64,000 nt of DNA from Pseudomonas sp. MWU13-2105 (GTDB lineage: Bacteria > Pseudomonadota > Gammaproteobacteria > Pseudomonadales > Pseudomonadaceae): positions 310,001-374,000 of the forward strand of contig NZ_JALLIY010000005.1 in the NCBI RefSeq assembly GCF_023242315.1, given 5' to 3'. Positions 9,428 to 17,695 of the stretch are shown one piece after another (position 1 is the stretch's first letter; the number at the start of each line of letters is the position of its first letter). A program made the translations under genes and the position numbers. The notes under the pieces are model-generated. The model was not told where the DNA came from. It worked only from the letters and a program-made list of their open reading frames with translations, and did no database searches.

Positions 9428-10552
9428 ATGACTGATTTGAGCCTGTTTCAACCGCTGGCACTGGGTGGCCTGAAGCTTAGAAATCTGATTGCGCTGCCGC
9501 CTCTTACCTGCTCCAGAAGCTCTCAGCCAGGCAATGTGCCCAACGATTTGATGGCAACCTATTACACACAGCGAGCCACAGCCGGCTTCATGGTTACTGA
9601 AGGAACCCAGATTGAACCGAGGGGACAGGGCTATGCCTGGACACCAGGCATTCATAGCGAAGCGCAGGTAGAAGGTTGGCGTAAGGTCACGGAGGCGGTT
9701 CATGCGCAAGGCGGGGTCATCTTCTGCCAGCTGTGGCATGTGGGTCGCGTCTCCCACACCAGCCTGCAACCGAACAACCAGCCACCCGTTGCGCCTTCTG
9801 CCATCCGCGCCAGTGCAGTCAAGGTTTTTATCGAAACGGGTCCGGAGACAGGAGCACTCGCAGACCCGAGTGAGCCGGTCGAGCTAACCACTCCACAGGT
9901 CAGGGAGCTGGTCGAGTTCTATCACCTAGCCGCAATAAACGCGAAGAAAGCCGGCTTCGATGGCGTCGAACTGCATTGCGCCAATGGTTATCTGGTGAAT
10001 CAGTTCATTTCCGAACACACCAACCAACGTACCGATGAATACGGTGGATCGCTGGATAACCGCCTGAGGTTCCTGCGCGAAGTGTGCGAAGCCACCATCC
10101 GCGTATTCGGTGGCGAGCGTGTAGGCGTGCGTTTTGCGCCACTGTTCGAGTCGACGGACGAAGAACGGGTCTATTTGGGCCTGGTCGAACAGGATCCCCA
10201 CCAGACCTATGTCCAGGCCGCCAAGATGCTCGATGAGTTGGGGATCGGCTACCTGTCGATTGCCGAGGCTGACTGGGACAACAGTCCTGACCTGCCAGTG
10301 TCGTTCCGCGAAGCCCTGCGAGAAGCGTTCTCTGCTCCCATCATGTATTCAGGCCGCTATACCGAAGCCAAAGCGCAAGACATCCTGGCAAAAGGTTATG
10401 GGGACTTGTTCGGATTCGGCCGCACATTCATCGCCAACCCGGATCTGCCCCACCGCCTCAGAAATGGCCTGGCTTTGAACCCGGTCGACGCCGCAACGCT
10501 TTATGGCGGCGGCGAACAGGGCTACGTCGACTATCCGTTCAGCAAACTATAA
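9428..10552 (+). CDS. Old Yellow Enzyme family ene-reductase (second copy)
   Basis: A 374-residue FMN-dependent ene-reductase paralogous to the preceding gene. The H183/N186 pair is in HCANGYLVNQF, with NQRTDEYGGSLDNR behind it. It carries an insert around residues 130-150 (VKVFIETGPETGALADPSEP) that the first copy lacks, so substrate ranges probably differ. It is preceded by the 32-bp palindrome and followed by an ArsR gene 52 bases downstream, which may regulate it. Confidence 0.93.
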   Translation: MTDLSLFQPLALGGLKLRNLIALPPLTCSRSSQPGNVPNDLMATYYTQRATAGFMVTEGTQIEPRGQGYAWTPGIHSEAQVEGWRKVTEAVHAQGGVIFCQLWHVGRVSHTSLQPNNQPPVAPSAIRASAVKVFIETGPETGALADPSEPVELTTPQVRELVEFYHLAAINAKKAGFDGVELHCANGYLVNQFISEHTNQRTDEYGGSLDNRLRFLREVCEATIRVFGGERVGVRFAPLFESTDEERVYLGLVEQDPHQTYVQAAKMLDELGIGYLSIAEADWDNSPDLPVSFREALREAFSAPIMYSGRYTEAKAQDILAKGYGDLFGFGRTFIANPDLPHRLRNGLALNPVDAATLYGGGEQGYVDYPFSKL

Positions 10553-10566
10553 AATAGTTCGTTTAT

Positions 10567-10584
10567 GGCGGGGTACGCCCCGCC
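10567..10584 (+). promoter_or_regulatory. GC-rich hairpin before the ArsR gene
   Basis: GGCGGGG-TACG-CCCCGCC forms a perfect 7-pair stem with a 4-base loop between the second ene-reductase and the ArsR start codon. No U-run follows, so it is more likely an mRNA structure that stabilises the upstream message or damps regulator expression than a terminator. Confidence 0.4.
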
Positions 10585-10604
10585 TGCCGAGGAACGCCGC
10601 CCTG

Positions 10605-10967
10605 ATGATGGATTTGAACGAGACGCTCAAAATACTCTCCAGTCCGATGCGAAGGATGGTTTTGACTTGGCTCAAAGACCCACAAGCGTCTTTCCAGGGC
10701 TACAGCCAGATTTACGATTTTTCCGTCTACGGTGTCTGCGCCAGTCACATTCAGGACAAGGCCGGGCTATCACAGCCCGCCACATCGCTTTGCTTGAAGG
10801 CCCTCAGCGATCACGGCCTCGTGGTAGCCACCAAGGTCGGCAAGTGGACCTATTACAAGCGCCAGGAACAGCAATTGGCGGCGACCCTGACTGACCTGCT
10901 CCACGAACTAGAGGTGGACGCTGGCCTACTCCAGATGATTTCGCCGACCTCCGACACGGTGGCATAG
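10605..10967 (+). CDS. ArsR family winged-helix regulator
   Basis: A 120-residue helix-turn-helix protein of the ArsR/SmtB fold. The recognition helix region is DKAGLSQPATSLCLKALSDHGLV and the beta wing is KVGKWTYYKR. It has cysteines C45 and C63 but no classical metal-binding CxC motif, so redox or electrophile sensing through a cysteine is possible. Start ATG 10605 gives a compact domain. It lies in the same direction just behind an ene-reductase gene, and probably represses that operon. Confidence 0.8.
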   Translation: MMDLNETLKILSSPMRRMVLTWLKDPQASFQGYSQIYDFSVYGVCASHIQDKAGLSQPATSLCLKALSDHGLVVATKVGKWTYYKRQEQQLAATLTDLLHELEVDAGLLQMISPTSDTVA

Positions 10968-11221
10968 CTTTCAGGTCGACCAGACAATTCTCGATCCCAT
11001 AGCGCCCTCCCCCCCTTGGGTCAAAATTGCACCAGCACCAACAGCTGCAGACAGAAACCAAATCACCGTCGCCATCTTTCAGCCTTCGAAAGCCAGCGGG
11101 CGGCGGGATCAACGATCTGTTTTTTGCGCACGGCGCTCGCCCAGAATCGCCAGGACGCGCTGGATCTGTTCTACCTGACCGAGCAGCGAAGGCCGCAACG
11201 GACAAAGAAGAGTCGACAGGG

Positions 11222-11323
11222 AGTATTCGTGAGACCAGGGAGCAGCTCGGGCATACGACTGTAGGCATGACAGAGCAATACATCCGAAGGCGACGAGGCG
11301 CCAAGGTCACGCCGACGAAATGA
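11222..11323 (+). pseudogene. Phage-type integrase 3' remnant
   Basis: The frame ending at TGA 11321-11323 encodes the hallmark C-terminus of a tyrosine recombinase: EQLGHTTVGMTEQYIRRRRG, with the conserved LGH, the catalytic tyrosine context (EQY) and a Lys-rich end (VTPTK). The catalytic R-H-R part upstream is missing or scrambled across frames between about 10980 and 11220, so this is a decayed integrase. It sits beside a tRNA 3'-end fragment, as integrases commonly do. Confidence 0.65.
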
Positions 11324-11406
11324 GCGAATTGCGGACAAGATTTTCTGATTGCGGAAAAAACAAAAGGGCCTGCCGACTGAAAAGCCTGACAAGCCCTTGA
11401 TATAGA

Positions 11407-11435
11407 TGGTGCCGAAGCCGGAATCGAACCAGCAC
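11407..11435 (-). other. tRNA-Leu 3'-end fragment (att-site scar)
   Basis: Read on the minus strand, this segment is a T-arm (GCTGG TTCGATT CCGGC), the 3' acceptor strand TTCGGCA and CCA. That resembles the 3' end of bacterial tRNA-Leu species starting GCCGAAG. No anticodon arm or 5' acceptor strand occurs within the next 90 bases, so it is not a functional tRNA. A partial tRNA 3' end next to an integrase remnant is the classical signature of an attachment site left by an integrative element. Confidence 0.65.
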
Positions 11436-11601
11436 CGAAGCGGGGCAGATGGCCTCCGCCAGAGGCTTGCCGACCTGCGACCACAACCAAAAGCGATTGC
11501 CTAAGCACAAGACTCAGCTCGAGGACTTGACCATGTACCACACCGTAGAACCTGGGACGACCGCGAGGCCCTGACTCTTGGACCCCGCGGTGAGAGATCA
11601 A

Positions 11602-12117
11602 CTATGAAAGAACAATTATAGTTGGTCCAGTAGGCGTATCTATCGACTCGATAGGCCCTAAGGTAAGCGAGACAAGGGCCAGGCTATTCGTGAAGGTCTC
11701 CGTGCTCTGCCCGTTGTTCGTCGTGGCAACCCACTGGATTTTGGAGTATCCGGTAATATTAGGCATACAGCTGGCCGTTCCATTAGGAGGAATGGGACCA
11801 TTACAAGTGAAATCCATTTTCTTTAGTAGTGGGTCCGTAAGATTGGGGCCCTTCCAGCGCACGGTCGCGAGCAGGGCCTGAAGAACGCTATCGACCACGT
11901 CATCGAGTGTCACAACGAAATTCGCCGAAATGAGAGTGAACTCCGTATTATTTGTCAACATCAGATTGGCTGGGTAGTCCGAACGCTCATTCTTGCTGAG
12001 CGACAATGCATTGGGTAGTTCCAAGGTTACCACGATACCGCTCTGCTCGAAGAGGGTGAAGACTTGAGCTGGTCCTTGCTCTAAGTTAGTGATTTCTTTT
12101 CTGGCTAATTCAGACAT
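11602..12117 (-). CDS. Orphan protein of unknown function
   Basis: A 171-residue protein I do not recognise. It has no signal peptide or membrane segment. The sequence is rich in Thr, Asn and Leu with alternating hydrophobic strands, suggesting a beta-sandwich, and has two cysteines in the second half (FTCNGP and ASCMPN). A good ribosome-binding site (AAGGA, 7 bases before ATG) supports translation. The gene and its upstream region are visibly more AT-rich than the surroundings, and it lies next to an att-like scar, so it is probably cargo of a former mobile element. Confidence 0.6.
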   Translation of the reverse strand: MSELARKEITNLEQGPAQVFTLFEQSGIVVTLELPNALSLSKNERSDYPANLMLTNNTEFTLISANFVVTLDDVVDSVLQALLATVRWKGPNLTDPLLKKMDFTCNGPIPPNGTASCMPNITGYSKIQWVATTNNGQSTETFTNSLALVSLTLGPIESIDTPTGPTIIVLS

Positions 12118-12144
12118 TTTAATTTCCTTATTTCCGTATGTACT

Positions 12145-12165
12145 GAAGTTCTAAAATAGAACTTC
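12145..12165. promoter_or_regulatory. Inverted repeat upstream of the orphan gene
   Basis: Perfect 8-base arms GAAGTTCT and AGAACTTC flank a 5-base AAAAT spacer, 28 to 48 bases upstream of the orphan gene's start codon. This is a plausible operator for an unknown repressor or an mRNA 5' hairpin. Confidence 0.4.
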
Positions 12166-12772
12166 TCCCTGTTTCGCGAATCCAACCCTTGGACACGCCC
12201 CTTCATTAAAGATTGACAACCCCCCTCTGTCAATATCTATAAGTAGCACCCCGAATGACTCACCGACCAACTTTTATTCGCCATTAATAACAATATTTTT
12301 ATCGCCAAAAATTATAATAACTAGAACATCAACAACTCTCACTTAATTGCCAAGCACCTGAACTTAAAGTAAAAATCAAGAAGGACTGATCTTGCTCTAC
12401 GGTGATAATTTCGAACACACACCGACAAGCCAAGGACGCAGCCCTCATGAGCCAAAGAATGCACTGTCAGTTGTGCACCCAGCTTGCGGTCAATTTTTTG
12501 TAGAGGATTTCGACAGACGGAGAGGCGCCTATGGCGTGGACGACTTTCACAGTACGGCGGCATTCACGACTTCGTTGCAGCGCCGAGCATGCCCAATGTC
12601 CTGGCCAACGCCATAGGTGATCAGCCGCTTGAGCGGTACAAGGTCGCGCCGTCGACTCAGGTGGCTCTGCTCCACCTCGAAGGCGACATGTGAACAACGG
12701 GTGATCCCTTGCAAGTACAAGGGATGCCCGGCTACCAGTTCATGATGACCATCAGTTCAAGGTGGCAGCCAA
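12166..12772. other. AT-rich non-coding stretch without a convincing gene
   Basis: About 600 bases with no open frame that I can support. The first 200 bases are strongly AT-rich and probably part of the mobile-element scar. From about 12535 the composition returns to normal, and a plus-strand frame ending at 12693 reads like the tail of a degraded protein (NVLANAIGDQPLERYKV), but no family could be assigned. Confidence 0.4.
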
Positions 12773-14083
12773 TCAGTGACCTTCACTGCTATAGACACAA
12801 TGTTCCGTTGGGGTAAGCGCCTGCGAGGAAGCATCGACCGACTCACTCCTGCTTTCAAGACCTCTCTCCCAGCGAGCGATCACCACGGGGGCCAGCGCGT
12901 TCCCGAGTACGTTCAGGGTGGTAGTCCCCATATCCATGATTCGGTAGACACCGGCGATGAACGCAATGCCCTCCAGCGGCAATCCCGCGCTGGCCAGGGT
13001 CGCGGAGAGAATCACGAACATGAATCCCGGCACGCCTGCCGCGCCCTTGGAGGTCAGGACCATGGTGATCACCAATACGGCTTGCTGAGACAGACTCAGT
13101 TCTATCCCATAGAGCTGGGCGACAAACAGCGTCCCTATGCCGAGGAATAAAGACGCCCCATCGAGGTTGAACGAGTACCCGACCGGTACGACGAAAGACA
13201 CTATCTCGCGTGGCACGCCAAACTTCTCCAGCTTGACCATGAGCTGCGGCATCACAGCCGCAGAGCTGGCACTGGAAAATGCCAGGACCAGTTCATCCTT
13301 GATGTGCCGGATCAAGCCGGAAATCGAGATGCCCGCCATCCGCGCAATGCTTCCCAGCACCAGCGCGGCAAACAGGACAATCGCGATGTAGGCGACCACT
13401 ATCAGCTTTGCCAACGGCAGCAGGGAGGAGAAACCGAAGTTGGCGACAGTCACGGCAATCATGCCGAACACCCCGATGGGGGAATAAGCCATCACCATCG
13501 ACGTCACCCGGAACATGGCATCGCTCAGCCCTTTGAAAACGGCCAGCACTGGTGCTTTACGCTCATCAGACAGACCGGAGAGCCCGAGGCCAAACATGAC
13601 AGCAAAGAACAGTACCGGCAGCAGATTGCCCTTGGCCATTGCGTCGACAATGTTATCCGGGACGATGCCCAGCAGCAGGGCTACGATACTCTGATGTCCG
13701 TTGCCGGCAGGCAATGCGATATTGGCCGCCTTGAGGCTGTGCAGATCAGTGCCCGCTCCCGGCTGCAGCAGATTCCCGATCACCAGTCCGATAATGATCG
13801 CTGTGGTGGTCACGGCGAAGAAGTACAAGAGGGTTTTGACTCCCATCCGACCTAGCGCCTTGCGATCACCATGACCGGCGATCCCCACCACCATGCAACA
13901 GAACACGATGGGAATGACGATCATCTTCATTAGTTTGATGAACAGGTCTCCGGCGGGTTGCAGCACATTTTCCGTGAGCCAGGGACGCATCTCGGGCGCA
14001 TGGTTGAGGACTACGCCGACAGCAATGCCGACGACCAAGCCGATCAGAATCTGAACGACCAGAGGAATACGAGGTTTATGCAT
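12773..14083 (-). CDS. Dicarboxylate/amino acid:cation symporter (DctA/GltP family)
   Basis: A 436-residue inner-membrane carrier of the DAACS family, which imports C4-dicarboxylates or acidic amino acids with H+ or Na+. The protein has the family's eight-helix plus re-entrant-loop architecture, with the serine-rich hairpin AFSSASSAAVMPQLM and the substrate motif VPVGYSFNLDGASLF followed by MVLTSKGAAGVPG. It is downstream of an aminotransferase and an RraA-type aldolase on the same strand, so its cargo is probably a substituted glutamate or dicarboxylate consumed by them. Confidence 0.92.
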   Translation of the reverse strand: MHKPRIPLVVQILIGLVVGIAVGVVLNHAPEMRPWLTENVLQPAGDLFIKLMKMIVIPIVFCCMVVGIAGHGDRKALGRMGVKTLLYFFAVTTTAIIIGLVIGNLLQPGAGTDLHSLKAANIALPAGNGHQSIVALLLGIVPDNIVDAMAKGNLLPVLFFAVMFGLGLSGLSDERKAPVLAVFKGLSDAMFRVTSMVMAYSPIGVFGMIAVTVANFGFSSLLPLAKLIVVAYIAIVLFAALVLGSIARMAGISISGLIRHIKDELVLAFSSASSAAVMPQLMVKLEKFGVPREIVSFVVPVGYSFNLDGASLFLGIGTLFVAQLYGIELSLSQQAVLVITMVLTSKGAAGVPGFMFVILSATLASAGLPLEGIAFIAGVYRIMDMGTTTLNVLGNALAPVVIARWERGLESRSESVDASSQALTPTEHCVYSSEGH

Positions 14084-14127
14084 GTCCGTCTCACAGGTGA
14101 TGTCAGTGGCAGGATCTTGTTTTCAAA

Positions 14128-14147
14128 GGGGAGGTAGTTCCCTCCCC
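14128..14147 (-). terminator. Possible attenuator between aminotransferase and carrier
   Basis: On the minus strand GGGGAGG-N6-CCTCCCC forms a 7-pair GC stem followed by TTTGAAAAC. It lies between the aminotransferase stop (14175) and the carrier start (14083) and could reduce read-through. The U-run is weak. Confidence 0.35.
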
Positions 14148-14174
14148 CGACTGCTGTCGGCTCTAATCGGCCGA

Positions 14175-15383
14175 TCAGCACAACGCTTCGCAGGCGTTGC
14201 GGATACGTGCGCAACCTTCCCGGATCAATGCCTCGCCGCTGGCGAAAGAGAGGCGGACATAGGGGCTGAGGCCGTACGCATCGCCGACCACCGTGGCCAC
14301 GCCGACCTCTTCAAGCCAGTAACGAACCACATCAGCATCCGTATGCAGCACGTAGCCTTGCGGAACCCGGCGACCGAGCAGCCCTTGCACATTGGCAAAT
14401 ACGTAGAACGCACCATCCGGTGTCATGCACTTCAGGCCGGGGGTTTCGGACAACAAGCCCAGCATCAGGTCGCGGCGTTTCCGGTAGAGGCTCGCCATAG
14501 CGCGGACAGGCGCCTGGTCGCCGACAAAGGCTGCCACGGCAGCTGCCTGGCTGATCGAACTGGGGCACGTCGTGGTCTGCGAGAGCAGTTTGCCGATGGC
14601 CGCGATCAGCCAGGTCGGACCGGCGCCAAAGCCCAATCGCCAACCGGTCATGGCATAACCCTTCGAAGCCCCGTTCACGATCAGCATCCGCTCTTTCAGA
14701 TCGGGAGCCACCTTTGGAAAGGAGACATGTCCAGCTTCGGTGTAGACGAAGTGTTCGTAGATCTCATCGGCCATGACCAGCACATGGGGGTGATCGCGAA
14801 GCACTTGGGCCAGGGCTTGCAACTCTTCCAGGGTGTAGACGGCGCCGCTTGGGTTATTCGGGGAGTTGAGAATCAGCCACTTCGTGCGCGGGGTAATGGC
14901 AGCGTCCAGCTCCGCCGGTGTCAACTTGAATCCGTTGGCTTCATTGCCGACGATAACAACGGGAGTCCCGCCGTTCAGCTTGGCGATGTCCGGATACGAG
15001 ACCCAGTAAGGGGTATGAACAATCACTTGGTCTTCGGGGTTGAGGGTGGCCGCCAGCGCTTCAAAGATGATCTGTTTACCTCCGGCCGCCGCCACCACCT
15101 GATCGAGGGTGTATTCAAGGCCGTTGTCGCGCCGCAGCTTGGTCACGATCGCGTTGCGTAGTGCAGGCGTGCCGAGCGTGTTGGTGTAGTGGGTTTCACC
15201 GGCCAACATCGCTGCTGTGGCGGCCTCCATGATATGCGCTGGCGTATCGAGATCAGGCTCACCAACGGTGAAGTTCACGATGTCTCGACCTTGCGCCCGT
15301 AGCGTTGCGACCAAGGCATTAGCCGCTATGCTGGGCGAAGGGGCAATGCTCAGGACTCGCTGGGAAAGCAGTGCTGTACTCAT
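14175..15383 (-). CDS. PLP-dependent aminotransferase (class I, AspC-like)
   Basis: A 402-residue fold-type I aminotransferase. The PLP lysine is K241 in ASKGYAMTGWR, the cofactor-binding residues are N177 (SPNNPSG), D206 and Y209 (MADEIYEHF), and R249 completes the phosphate site. Family members transaminate aspartate, glutamate-like or aromatic amino acids with 2-oxoglutarate. It starts 7 bases after the RraA-family aldolase gene in one operon, suggesting that it produces the 4-hydroxy-2-oxo acid which the aldolase splits. It is a paralogue of the aminotransferase at 62092-63306, where the same partnership recurs. Confidence 0.93.
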   Translation of the reverse strand: MSTALLSQRVLSIAPSPSIAANALVATLRAQGRDIVNFTVGEPDLDTPAHIMEAATAAMLAGETHYTNTLGTPALRNAIVTKLRRDNGLEYTLDQVVAAAGGKQIIFEALAATLNPEDQVIVHTPYWVSYPDIAKLNGGTPVVIVGNEANGFKLTPAELDAAITPRTKWLILNSPNNPSGAVYTLEELQALAQVLRDHPHVLVMADEIYEHFVYTEAGHVSFPKVAPDLKERMLIVNGASKGYAMTGWRLGFGAGPTWLIAAIGKLLSQTTTCPSSISQAAAVAAFVGDQAPVRAMASLYRKRRDLMLGLLSETPGLKCMTPDGAFYVFANVQGLLGRRVPQGYVLHTDADVVRYWLEEVGVATVVGDAYGLSPYVRLSFASGEALIREGCARIRNACEALC

Positions 15384-15390
15384 TCTTTTC

Positions 15391-16053
15391 TCACATCAAG
15401 CCGGCTTTGACGAGGGCGTTGGTGATCCACGATTGCTCGATCGCCTGGGTCGCGATCTCTGCCTTCACACGCTCTTCGTGTGCTTCGTGTTCACGGGCTT
15501 TGGCCAGCACTTCCTCGGCAGCATCTTGGGAAAAAGCCACCAAGCCATCTTCGTCACCGACAATGATGTCCCCGGGGTTGATGATCATCCCGCCAATGGA
15601 CACCGGTACGTTGATCTCGCCCGGTCCCGTCTTGTATGGGCCACAATGCACGACGGCCTTCGCGTAGCAGGGAGTATGCTCAAAACACGCCACATCACGA
15701 ATGGCACCGTCGATGACAAAGCCGACGCAACCCCGTTGCAGGGCATATAACTTGATCAACTCGCCGATCACCGCGTTGTTGGTATCACCCTGCCCATCAA
15801 CCACCAGCACATGGCCGGGCTTCAACATCATCAGCGCTTTGTAGATGTAGAGGTTGTCGCCTGGACGGGTCTTGACCGTCAGTGCGGTACCGACGAGCTT
15901 GCCTGTACGGTTGTAGCGCGTCAGGCCGCGGGCACCGATATGGCGTCCCATGTTGTCGCTGATATGAGGGGTCACCACAGAGGCGAATGCTTTGATCAAG
16001 GAATCAGAAGCGGCCGCGGGCGATGGTTCGATACGAATGCCTGGAAGTAACAT
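15391..16053 (-). CDS. RraA-family aldolase (HMG/CHA aldolase-like)
   Basis: A 220-residue protein of the RraA fold that includes 4-hydroxy-4-methyl-2-oxoglutarate/4-carboxy-4-hydroxy-2-oxoadipate aldolases (GalC, LigK, ProA). It keeps the pyruvate- and metal-binding signature D115-G-x-x-R119-D120 (GFVIDGAIRD) with E98 in VIGEL before it, so it is likely catalytic rather than an RNase E inhibitor. Such enzymes release pyruvate and also decarboxylate oxaloacetate. First gene of the 12773-16053 operon. Confidence 0.87.
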   Translation of the reverse strand: MLLPGIRIEPSPAAASDSLIKAFASVVTPHISDNMGRHIGARGLTRYNRTGKLVGTALTVKTRPGDNLYIYKALMMLKPGHVLVVDGQGDTNNAVIGELIKLYALQRGCVGFVIDGAIRDVACFEHTPCYAKAVVHCGPYKTGPGEINVPVSIGGMIINPGDIIVGDEDGLVAFSQDAAEEVLAKAREHEAHEERVKAEIATQAIEQSWITNALVKAGLM

Positions 16054-16252
16054 GAGATTTCCCCGGTGTTAGAAGTGTGCTTTCACGACAACCGGATAGT
16101 AGGGAGCCTAAAAAAATACTTTTAGCGATATTTTTGTATGAATTACCATCTCTTTTAGTAATCTAATTAATGCGATGCCCAAGCCGTGTCACAATCCGCG
16201 CTTCCAGGATTATGAGACAAGCATGGAGAAGGGCGCCGGGCCAACACGTCGA

Positions 16253-16288
16253 TAAAAGCGAACAAACAAATGTGCTTTTATTCGCTTT
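16253..16288. promoter_or_regulatory. Nested inverted repeats in a divergent promoter region
   Basis: The 301-base gap between the divergent aldolase (start 16053) and hydroxyacid oxidase (start 16355) contains two interlocked inverted repeats: TAAAAGC 16253-16259 with GCTTTTA 16274-16280, and AAAGCGAA 16255-16262 with TTCGCTTT 16281-16288. This is a candidate operator for coordinate control of both arms. No regulator gene is adjacent. The rest of the gap is AT-rich promoter-like sequence. Confidence 0.45.
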
Positions 16289-16354
16289 AAGTCTATTCAC
16301 ATAACCCCTATCCTGGCCCGCACACCGCCGATACAACCATCAGGAGTGTGCCCT

Positions 16355-17509
16355 ATGGCCACCCCCTTGCACCGCTGCCTCTCCCTCCAGGACTTCGAGC
16401 CTCTGGCGCGACGCTTATTACCCGCCCCTCTCTTCGCCTATGTATCAGGCGCTGTTGAAGACGAACTATCGGCCATGGCAAACCGGGCGTCATTCCTGGA
16501 CTACAGCTTCCTGCCAAACGTGCTGGTGGATGTAGCGCACGTCGATACGTCAGTGAGACTGCTGGGCGAAACCTACTCCTCCCCGATCGGCATTGCGCCC
16601 ATGGGCATTGCCGCGCTGACCAGCTATCGTGGCGATATCGTGCTGGCCCGCGCAGCGGCTCAGGCGAAGGTACCGTGCGTCATGAGTGGTTCTTCATTGA
16701 TCCGGTTGGAAGAGGTGATGGACGAAGCACCTGGCACATGGTTTCAGGCCTATCTCCCGGGAGAGGGAAAACAGATCAATGCGCTGATTGATCGGGTCGC
16801 CGCAGCCCCTGTTGAAACCTTGGTGCTGACAGTCGATACGCCGGTAGCCGCCAACCGGGAAAACAACATCAGAGCCGGTTTTTCGACGCCGCTGCGTCCG
16901 AGCCTGAGACTGGCTGCTCAGGGGCTTCTGCACCCCAGGTGGTTGCTCGGAACATTTTTGCGGACCTTGATCGCTCACGGGATGCCGCATTTCGAGAACA
17001 ATTACGCGACTCGCGGCGCGCCTATCCTCTCAAAGAATGTAACGCGGGATTTTTCGGACCGAGGCCATCTCACCTGGGAGCATGTCATCGACATTCGTCG
17101 CCGCTGGAAGGGAAAGTTGATCATCAAGGGCATCTTGAACCCACGGGATGCGGTGAAGGCCCAACACATCGGCGCCGACGCGGTGATTGTATCGAATCAC
17201 GGCGGGCGGCAACTGGACGGTAGCGTCGCCCCCCTCACGGTCCTGCCGCGCATCGTGGAAGCGGTACCGGATATGACGATCATGCTCGACAGCGGTGTGC
17301 GTCGGGGCACCGATGCCATGAAGGCCATCGCGCTAGGGGCCAAGGCAGTTTTTATCGGGCGGCCGTTCAACTACGCCGCGACCGTGGCTGGCGAAGAGGG
17401 CGTCCGGCACGCACTCAGGCTCATCGGCGATGAACTCAAGCGCGATCTCGGTCTACTCGGTGTCGCCAGGCCCGAGGACCTGGGTGTCGAGAACCTGCTG
17501 GCACGTTGA
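16355..17509 (+). CDS. FMN-dependent alpha-hydroxyacid oxidase/dehydrogenase
   Basis: A 384-residue member of the L-lactate dehydrogenase/glycolate oxidase family that oxidises L-2-hydroxyacids to 2-oxoacids. Catalytic K258 (LIIKGIL), H282 and R285 (SNHGGRQLDGS) are present. An AGGAG site eight bases before ATG 16355 decides the start over an in-frame GTG at 16346. The residue 180-240 loop is family-typical. Divergent from the aminotransferase-aldolase operon and followed by a carrier and a 2-hydroxyacid dehydrogenase, so it probably acts on a longer hydroxy acid than lactate. Confidence 0.9.
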   Translation: MATPLHRCLSLQDFEPLARRLLPAPLFAYVSGAVEDELSAMANRASFLDYSFLPNVLVDVAHVDTSVRLLGETYSSPIGIAPMGIAALTSYRGDIVLARAAAQAKVPCVMSGSSLIRLEEVMDEAPGTWFQAYLPGEGKQINALIDRVAAAPVETLVLTVDTPVAANRENNIRAGFSTPLRPSLRLAAQGLLHPRWLLGTFLRTLIAHGMPHFENNYATRGAPILSKNVTRDFSDRGHLTWEHVIDIRRRWKGKLIIKGILNPRDAVKAQHIGADAVIVSNHGGRQLDGSVAPLTVLPRIVEAVPDMTIMLDSGVRRGTDAMKAIALGAKAVFIGRPFNYAATVAGEEGVRHALRLIGDELKRDLGLLGVARPEDLGVENLLAR

Positions 17510-17695
17510 GTGCTGTGGTTTGAGCGCCGCGATTTTTCCATGCTATCGATTGCTCGGTAGTCGCGTGGAGCACAGCGCATTACAGCTCAACTTCTGGAAA
17601 AAAGTGATGTTATCCGAGTCTTAAAGATCGCTAAAAAAATCATTCAAGGTACCCTAGTATCCCGGCTCCAACTATAAAAAATATCGGGCCCGGCC

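Noticed and set aside
11407..11500. A complete tRNA-Leu gene
   Set aside because: Only the T-arm and 3' acceptor strand are present; no anticodon arm or matching 5' strand follows.
12484..12693. A small gene in the gap before the DAACS carrier
   Set aside because: The frame has some protein-like text at its end, but no start context, no family and no conserved partner; kept only as a possible relic.
14082..15161. A 359-codon plus-strand frame opposite the aminotransferase
   Set aside because: Low-complexity Arg/Gln/Gly-rich product without motifs, overlapping a clear PLP enzyme on the other strand.
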